From Mammaliicoccus sp. Marseille-Q6498 (GTDB lineage Bacteria; Bacillota; Bacilli; Staphylococcales; Staphylococcaceae): a DNA stretch of 64,000 nt. The first letter of the stretch is position 1, and every line of letters begins with the position of its first letter. Positions 57,826 through 64,000 of the stretch are shown piece by piece. The notes below the pieces were generated by a model that worked only from the letters and a program-made list of their open reading frames with translations, ran no database searches and had not been told where the DNA came from. The translations under genes and the position numbers were made by a program. Location of the stretch: contig NZ_OX267714.1 of the NCBI RefSeq assembly GCF_946151045.1, positions 2,146,001 through 2,210,000 on the forward strand, in the 5' to 3' direction.

Positions 57826-59126
57826 TGTTTGAAACGATCGTTAGTTTTTTAAAGACTAAAGAAATTCGTAACAAGATATTATTTACACTAGCAATGCTCG
57901 TTATATTTAAAGTTGGAACTTATATTCCAGCACCTGGTGTTAGTCCAGAAGCTTTTAATCAAAATAAAGGTACACAAGGCGTTACCGATTTGTTTAACAC
58001 ATTCGGTGGCGGCGCCTTGAAGAACTTTTCAATTTTAGCAATGGGTATTATGCCTTACATTACAGCTTCAATCGTAATGCAATTATTGCAAATGGATGTA
58101 GTACCTAAATTTACTGAATGGGGTAAACAAGGTGAAGTTGGTCGTAAAAAGATTAATCAATTTACGCGTTACTTTACAATTGTCCTAGCTTTCATTCAAG
58201 GTTTAGGTATGTCATATTCATTTAATAATATGCTCGGTGGTAATTTAATTCAAAATACTTCTGCTTTAAATTATTTGTTAATAGCTCTTGTTTTAACTGC
58301 AGGTACAGCTTTCTTAATGTGGTTAGGTGAGCAGATAACTCAATTTGGTGTTGGTAATGGTATTTCTATCATCATCTTCGCTGGTATTTTATCTTCTTTA
58401 CCAAGCTCATTATTACAGTTTTATCAACAAAGTTTTGTTGGTGCAGATGATACGACTATGGCTTGGTTAAAAGCAATTGGTTTATTCGTTGGAATGGTTT
58501 TACTTACAGTTGGTGCAGTTTATGTACTACAAGCTATTCGTAAAATTCCAATTCAATATGCTAAGCGTCAACAACAAGGTTCTTCTAGTTCATTGTCTGC
58601 CAATGCAACATATTTACCTTTAAAAGTAAATTCAGCTGGTGTAATTCCGGTAATATTTTCGATGGCATTCTTTATGTTACCGAAGACTTTATCGCTGTTC
58701 TTCCCTAAAAAAGAATGGGCACAAACAATCACAACTTATGCAGATCCGTCTCATAATATCGGTATGATTGTTTATGTTGTTTTAATCATTGCATTTGCAT
58801 ATTTCTATGCTTTTGTTCAGGTTAATCCTGAGAAAATGGCAGAAAACTTACAAAAACAAGGTAGTTATGTTCCGGGAATTAGACCTGGAGAACAAACTAA
58901 AAAATACATCACTAGAGTGCTCTATCGTTTAACGTTTGTTGGTTCAATATTCTTAGCTGTAATATCTATTATTCCTATTTTAGCTATTAAGTTGATGAAT
59001 TTACCTCAAGCTATACAAGTTGGTGGTACAAGCTTACTAATCGTTATCGGTGTTGCAATTGAAACAATGAAAACTTTAGAAGCTCAACTCAATCAACGAG
59101 AATATAGAGGCTTTAGAAGACGATAA
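57825..59126 (+). CDS. secY: Preprotein translocase subunit SecY
   Basis: A 433-residue channel protein with ten membrane helices, pore of the Sec system. [17 protein letters not shown] in helix 2 and the cytoplasmic [11 protein letters not shown] loop, contacted by SecA and the ribosome, are clear. Coupled to rplO. Confidence 0.98.
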   Translation: MFETIVSFLKTKEIRNKILFTLAMLVIFKVGTYIPAPGVSPEAFNQNKGTQGVTDLFNTFGGGALKNFSILAMGIMPYITASIVMQLLQMDVVPKFTEWGKQGEVGRKKINQFTRYFTIVLAFIQGLGMSYSFNNMLGGNLIQNTSALNYLLIALVLTAGTAFLMWLGEQITQFGVGNGISIIIFAGILSSLPSSLLQFYQQSFVGADDTTMAWLKAIGLFVGMVLLTVGAVYVLQAIRKIPIQYAKRQQQGSSSSLSANATYLPLKVNSAGVIPVIFSMAFFMLPKTLSLFFPKKEWAQTITTYADPSHNIGMIVYVVLIIAFAYFYAFVQVNPEKMAENLQKQGSYVPGIRPGEQTKKYITRVLYRLTFVGSIFLAVISIIPILAIKLMNLPQAIQVGGTSLLIVIGVAIETMKTLEAQLNQREYRGFRRR

Positions 59127-59795
<669 letters not shown>

Positions 59796-60099
59796 TGACG
59801 CTTTCACCCCGAATTCGCCTAGCTTTAGGTGGTTCTTGAACGCGTAAGATCGTTCAATTTTAAGAATCAAGATAGTATTTAGGTTTTTGAAATACAATCG
59901 GAGTGATTACTAGAAGCGATAAGTATTTGAAGTGTTGTCGAATGCAAATCTTAAGTATTAAATCATCCCAATTTTATAAACCTGTGCTTATTCTATGTGA
60001 TTTAATCACCTAAAGTATGTCTCTTATTTTGGACCAGGTTTTAAAACATGAAATACATTTGTATTTCACGAGAATGAATAGAAAAAGGGGGAAATGATC
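59796..60099 (+). other. adk-infA intergenic region, 304 bp, no gene seen
   Basis: No supported reading frame. Two hairpins are visible: TTGAACG/CGTTCAA (59836-59857) and GAAATACA/TGTATTTC (60050-60067), the latter shortly before the infA ribosome site. Neither is followed by a T-run, so read-through from adk is likely; an additional promoter for infA-rpmJ-rpsM-rpsK-rpoA-rplQ here is plausible but I see no convincing -35/-10 pair. Confidence 0.5.
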
Positions 60100-60464
<365 letters not shown>

Positions 60465-60484
60465 TAAAAGAGAGGTGTAAATAA

Positions 60485-60850
60485 ATGGCTCGTATTGCAG
60501 GTATTGACGTACCACGTGAGAAACGCGTAGTAATTTCGTTAACTTACGTATTTGGTATCGGAAAAACAACAGCACAAAAAATTGTTAAAGAAGCAAACGT
60601 ATCAGAAGATACACGTGTTCGTGATTTAACTGATGATGAATTAGGTCGTATTCGTGAAGTAGTAGATACTTACAAAGTTGAAGGTGACCTTCGTCGTGAA
60701 AGAAACTTAAACATCAAACGTTTAATGGAAATCTCTTCTTATCGCGGAATTCGCCATCGTCGTGGATTACCAGTTCGTGGTCAAAACACAAAGAACAATG
60801 CGCGTACGCGTAAAGGACCAGTTAAAACAGTTGCTAACAAGAAAAAATAA
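60485..60850 (+). CDS. rpsM: 30S ribosomal protein S13
   Basis: A 121-residue S13 of the 30S head ([41 protein letters not shown] is split over the tail that meets the P-site tRNA). Confidence 0.98.
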   Translation: MARIAGIDVPREKRVVISLTYVFGIGKTTAQKIVKEANVSEDTRVRDLTDDELGRIREVVDTYKVEGDLRRERNLNIKRLMEISSYRGIRHRRGLPVRGQNTKNNARTRKGPVKTVANKKK

Positions 60851-60872
60851 TAAGTAAAGGAGGCACATATAA

Positions 60873-61262
60873 ATGGCACGTAAACAAGTATCACGTAAAC
60901 GTAGAGTGAAAAAGAATATCGAAAGTGGTATTGCACATATTCGCTCAACATTCAACAATACAATCGTAACGATCACTGATGATTTCGGTAATGCATTATC
61001 ATGGTCTTCAGCAGGTGCGTTAGGATTTAAAGGTTCAAAAAAATCTACTCCTTTTGCAGCTCAAATGGCTTCAGAAACAGCTTCAAAAGCTGCTATGGAA
61101 CACGGTTTGAAAACTGTAGAAGTAACAGTTAAAGGTCCTGGTCCAGGTCGTGAATCAGCGATCCGTGCGTTACAATCTGCTGGATTAGAAATCACAGCTA
61201 TTAGAGATGTAACACCAGTTCCTCATAACGGATGTCGTCCACCAAAACGTCGTCGTGTATAA
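60873..61262 (+). CDS. rpsK: 30S ribosomal protein S11
   Basis: A 129-residue S11 of the platform ([30 protein letters not shown] end). AAAGGAGG precedes the ATG. An 82-bp gap without a terminator leads to rpoA. Confidence 0.98.
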   Translation: MARKQVSRKRRVKKNIESGIAHIRSTFNNTIVTITDDFGNALSWSSAGALGFKGSKKSTPFAAQMASETASKAAMEHGLKTVEVTVKGPGPGRESAIRALQSAGLEITAIRDVTPVPHNGCRPPKRRRV

Positions 61263-61344
61263 TTTTTGTTAGTTCTTATTATCAAGAGTCACTGGATAGA
61301 AATTAATAAAGTTTAATCGACGTTTATAAGGAGGATATATTTAT

Positions 61345-62289
61345 ATGATTGAAATCGAAAAACCTAGAATTGAAACAATAGAAGTTAGTGATGATTCTAC
61401 ATTCGGTAAGTTCGTTGTTGAACCGCTAGAACGTGGTTATGGTACAACACTAGGCAACTCCTTACGTCGTATCCTATTATCTTCATTACCAGGTGCGGCA
61501 GTTAAAAATATCGAAATCGAAGGCGTTCTTCACGAATTCTCAGCAGTAGAAAATGTTGTTGAAGATGTTACAACTATCGTTATGAACATCAAAAAATTAG
61601 CACTTAAAATCTACTCTGAAGAAGATAAAACACTAGAAATCGATATTAAAGATGAAGGTGAAGTTACTGCGAAAGACATTATGCATGATAGCGATGTTGA
61701 AATCTTAAACCCTGAGTTAAAGATTGCAACTGTATCTAAAGGTGGACACCTTAAAATGCGCTTAATTGCTAACAAAGGTCGCGGTTACGCTTTAGCTGAA
61801 CAAAATAACACAAGTGATTTGCCAATTGGTGTCATTCCAATCGATTCACTTTATTCTCCAGTAAATCGTGTGAACTATACAGTTGAAAATACACGTGTAG
61901 GGCAAAGTAGTGATTATGATAAATTAACTTTAGATGTATGGACAGACGGATCTTTATCTCCTCAAGAAGCAGTTTCTTTAGGTGCTAAAATCATGACTGA
62001 ACACTTAAACATTTTTGTTAATTTAACTGATGAAGCACAAAATGCTGAAATCATGATTGAAAAAGAAGAAGATCAAAAAGAAAAAGTACTTGAAATGTCT
62101 ATAGAAGAATTAGATCTATCAGTACGTTCTTACAATTGTCTAAAACGTGCAGGTATTAATTCTGTACAAGAATTAGCAGACAAATCTGAGGCAGATATGA
62201 TGAAAGTGAGAAACTTAGGTCGTAAGTCTCTTGAAGAAGTTAAATATAAATTAGAAGATCTTGGTCTTGGTTTAAGAAAAGAAGACTAA
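61345..62289 (+). CDS. rpoA: RNA polymerase alpha subunit
   Basis: A 314-residue alpha subunit: N-terminal dimerisation domain with [20 protein letters not shown], linker, and C-terminal domain (about 245-310) for UP elements and activators such as NreC. AAGGAGG precedes the ATG. Confidence 0.98.
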   Translation: MIEIEKPRIETIEVSDDSTFGKFVVEPLERGYGTTLGNSLRRILLSSLPGAAVKNIEIEGVLHEFSAVENVVEDVTTIVMNIKKLALKIYSEEDKTLEIDIKDEGEVTAKDIMHDSDVEILNPELKIATVSKGGHLKMRLIANKGRGYALAEQNNTSDLPIGVIPIDSLYSPVNRVNYTVENTRVGQSSDYDKLTLDVWTDGSLSPQEAVSLGAKIMTEHLNIFVNLTDEAQNAEIMIEKEEDQKEKVLEMSIEELDLSVRSYNCLKRAGINSVQELADKSEADMMKVRNLGRKSLEEVKYKLEDLGLGLRKED

Positions 62290-62305
62290 TAAAGGAGGTT
62301 AATTC

Positions 62306-62671
62306 ATGGGTTACAGAAAATTAGGTCGTACTTCTGATCAACGTAAAGCAATGTTACGTGACTTAGCTACTCAACTTATCGTTTCTGAACGTATTGAGAC
62401 TACTGAATCTCGTGCGAAAGAACTACGTAAAGTTGTTGATAACTTAATTACTTTAGGTAAAAAAGGTGATTTAGCTTCACGTCGTAGAGCAGCTGAAACT
62501 TTACGCGATGTTAAAATTTTAGAAGAAGACAAAACAATTACTGCATTACAAAAATTATTCAATGATGTAGCGCCACGTTATGAAGAGCGTCAAGGTGGAT
62601 ATACTCGTATTATGAAAGTTGGTCCACGTCGCGGTGATGGTGCTGAGTCAGTTATTATTGAATTAGTATAA
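62306..62671 (+). CDS. rplQ: 50S ribosomal protein L17
   Basis: A 121-residue L17 ([38 protein letters not shown]). Last gene of the S10-spc-alpha operon. Confidence 0.98.
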   Translation: MGYRKLGRTSDQRKAMLRDLATQLIVSERIETTESRAKELRKVVDNLITLGKKGDLASRRRAAETLRDVKILEEDKTITALQKLFNDVAPRYEERQGGYTRIMKVGPRRGDGAESVIIELV

Positions 62672-62681
62672 TTTACTCTTT

Positions 62682-62895
62682 ATTGGAGTGGCGCAAGTCA
62701 CTTCAATCATTCTTTATAAATGCATGTTTATTTAGGACACACAAAGCAAATGAGTGCAATGATAATGTTTACCACACATAGATATTGTCTAGCTCAGAGT
62801 ACTCCACCACATTTGAATGACTTATTGCGTGAACTCGTATTTGGTGGAGTGCGCGCTTTTTTAATTTTAAATCCGTATATACGGATTTTTTTTAT
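62682..62895 (+). terminator. Three successive hairpins ending the ribosomal operon (rplQ-ecfA1 gap)
   Basis: The 352-bp gap holds no credible gene. Hairpins: ATTGGAGTG/CACTTCAAT (62682-62707); ACTCCACCA (62801-62809) / TGGTGGAGT (62842-62850) with a 32-nt loop and a TTTTTT tail; and AAATCCGTATATACGGATTT (62869-62888), a perfect palindrome followed by TTTTT. The last two are intrinsic-terminator-like. The ecfA1 promoter must lie between 62900 and 63010. Confidence 0.75.
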
Positions 62896-63023
62896 GGATA
62901 AAATTATTTGTTATGTTTCTATTTTGACAGTATATTTTACATATCTAAACAATAAATGATTACAAATTAGGTACTGATGCTGTAAAATAGAAAGATAATT
63001 AACTAGTTGAAGGATGAATGTAT

Positions 63024-63830
63024 ATGGTGCAGAACGATATTATAAGGTTCTCTAATGTTACTTTTAAATATGATGAAGATGGACCTACTGCATTAAAAGA
63101 CGTATCTTTTAATATAAAAAGAGGAAAGTGGACTTCCATTGTTGGTCATAACGGTTCAGGGAAATCTACAATTGCTAAGTTATTGATGGGAATTAACCAG
63201 AAATATCAAGGTGAAATCTTTTTAGAAAATACAATTGTATCTGAAGAAACTATAGACGAAGTTAGAAGGCATATTGGTATCGTTTTTCAAAATCCTGATA
63301 ACCAATTTATTGGCTCTACTGTAGAGTACGATGTTGCATTTGGTATGGAGAATCAGGGCATAACTTACGATGTGATGCACGATATTGTTGATCAAGTGTT
63401 AAATGAAGTAGGAATGTCTGATATGAAAGAATTCGAGCCAAGCCACTTATCAGGAGGACAAAAGCAAAGAGTAGCAATTGCAGGTATTTTAGCTATGTCT
63501 CCAGATATTATGATTTTAGATGAAGCAACAGCTATGTTAGATCCAGAAGGTAAAGAAAGTATTATGAATTTAATTAAATCTATTCAAGTGGAACATAATT
63601 TAACGGTGATTTCCATTACACATGATTTAGAAGAAGCAGTTGATGCTGATGAAATTATTGTTATGAATAAGGGACAACTATATAAACAAGATGTACCACA
63701 AGAAATATTTAAAGATGGTGCTTATTTGACTGAAATTGGACTAGATTTACCATTTTCAATGAAGATGAATAGACTTTTATTGAATGATTATGAATTTACG
63801 ACATTTGAACAGTTGGTGAATCGTTTATGA
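63024..63830 (+). CDS. ecfA1: Energy-coupling factor transporter ATPase EcfA1
   Basis: An ABC ATPase of 268 residues: Walker [11 protein letters not shown]-loop VFQNPDNQF, signature LSGGQKQR, Walker B IMILDEAT and the switch His in SITHDLEEA. With EcfA2 and EcfT it powers vitamin S components such as BioY. The ATG at 63024 is 9 bases after AAGGA; the ATG at 63018 is only 3 away. The end overlaps ecfA2 (ATGA). Confidence 0.94.
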   Translation: MVQNDIIRFSNVTFKYDEDGPTALKDVSFNIKRGKWTSIVGHNGSGKSTIAKLLMGINQKYQGEIFLENTIVSEETIDEVRRHIGIVFQNPDNQFIGSTVEYDVAFGMENQGITYDVMHDIVDQVLNEVGMSDMKEFEPSHLSGGQKQRVAIAGILAMSPDIMILDEATAMLDPEGKESIMNLIKSIQVEHNLTVISITHDLEEAVDADEIIVMNKGQLYKQDVPQEIFKDGAYLTEIGLDLPFSMKMNRLLLNDYEFTTFEQLVNRL

Positions 63831-64000
63831 AAATCATCTTTAATAATGTAAGTTATGATTACAGCATCAAAACACCATTTCAATATAGAGCATTGAATAA
63901 TGTTTCAACTACATTTAATGATTCTAAATTTTACGCGATAGTAGGTCAAACTGGATCAGGTAAATCGACTTTAATACAACATTTGAATGCAATTCTTAAA
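63827..64000 (+). CDS. ecfA2: Energy-coupling factor transporter ATPase EcfA2, 5' part (cut by window end)
   Basis: The first 58 codons of a second ABC ATPase: [28 protein letters not shown] and Walker [10 protein letters not shown]. It overlaps ecfA1 by 4 bp. ecfT and truA are expected beyond the window. Confidence 0.92.
   Translation, partial: MKIIFNNVSYDYSIKTPFQYRALNNVSTTFNDSKFYAIVGQTGSGKSTLIQHLNAILK

Noticed and set aside
62720-62959. 79-residue open frame after rplQ
   Set aside because: No ribosome site, odd composition, and it runs through two intrinsic terminators.

Overview
The window is AT-rich, carries one typical low-GC Gram-positive gene set, and reads as a chromosome segment of a Staphylococcaceae member (Staphylococcus or a close genus). 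The strongest markers are the staphylococcal oxygen/nitrate system NreABC beside narGHJI and narT, a FemX/FmhB-type lipid II glycyltransferase, an LPXTG surface adhesin, and the S10-spc-alpha ribosomal cluster that goes straight from adk to infA without map. I cannot name the species from sequence alone. No IS, prophage, tRNA, rRNA or CRISPR was found.

Layout. 1-0.85 kb: 3' end of a repeat-built LPXTG wall protein. 0.96-5.7 kb: sialic acid module, nanT-nanA facing left and two tandem GntR regulators plus a ROK kinase facing right; the shared promoter region holds a repeated candidate operator and a good cre site. 5.7-7.1 kb: BirA-box-controlled bioY and a GNAT. 7.1-29.5 kb: a molybdenum/nitrate block: fdhD, a YdeP-type molybdoenzyme, modABC, narGHJI, nreABC, narT, and the molybdenum cofactor genes moeB moaB / moaC / moeA mobB moaE moaD mobA moaA. 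29.6-48.3 kb: housekeeping and envelope genes (reductase-like SDR, Bcr/CflA pump, femX, RND pump, aminotransferase, YbaK-type deacylase, AEC carrier, gdh-glcU, topB, a purine permease with PurR boxes). 48.3-62.7 kb: the S10-spc-alpha operon, rpsJ to rplQ, with secY, adk, infA and rpoA. The window ends in ecfA1-ecfA2.

How it fits together: molybdate enters through ModABC, the moa/moe/mob genes build molybdopterin guanine dinucleotide, and this serves NarG and the YdeP-type enzyme (with FdhD as maturation factor). NreBC senses low oxygen, NreA nitrate, and two pairs of NreC-like boxes sit at the same distance from the -10 of narG and narT. Sialic acid is imported, split by NanA and phosphorylated by NanK; the epimerase NanE is not in the window. 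BioY would use the EcfA1A2T energising module whose first genes are at the right end.

The least explained structure is a pair of non-coding tandem arrays with an exact 39-bp period, 6 units at 12.83-13.06 kb and 19 units at 40.51-41.25 kb. They lie 27 kb apart, each unit is an imperfect hairpin, both are preceded by the same 30-nt leader, and both lie between transcription terminators. A second candidate is a TTTCAC/GTGAAA palindrome laid over the core promoters of the YdeP-type enzyme and moeB.
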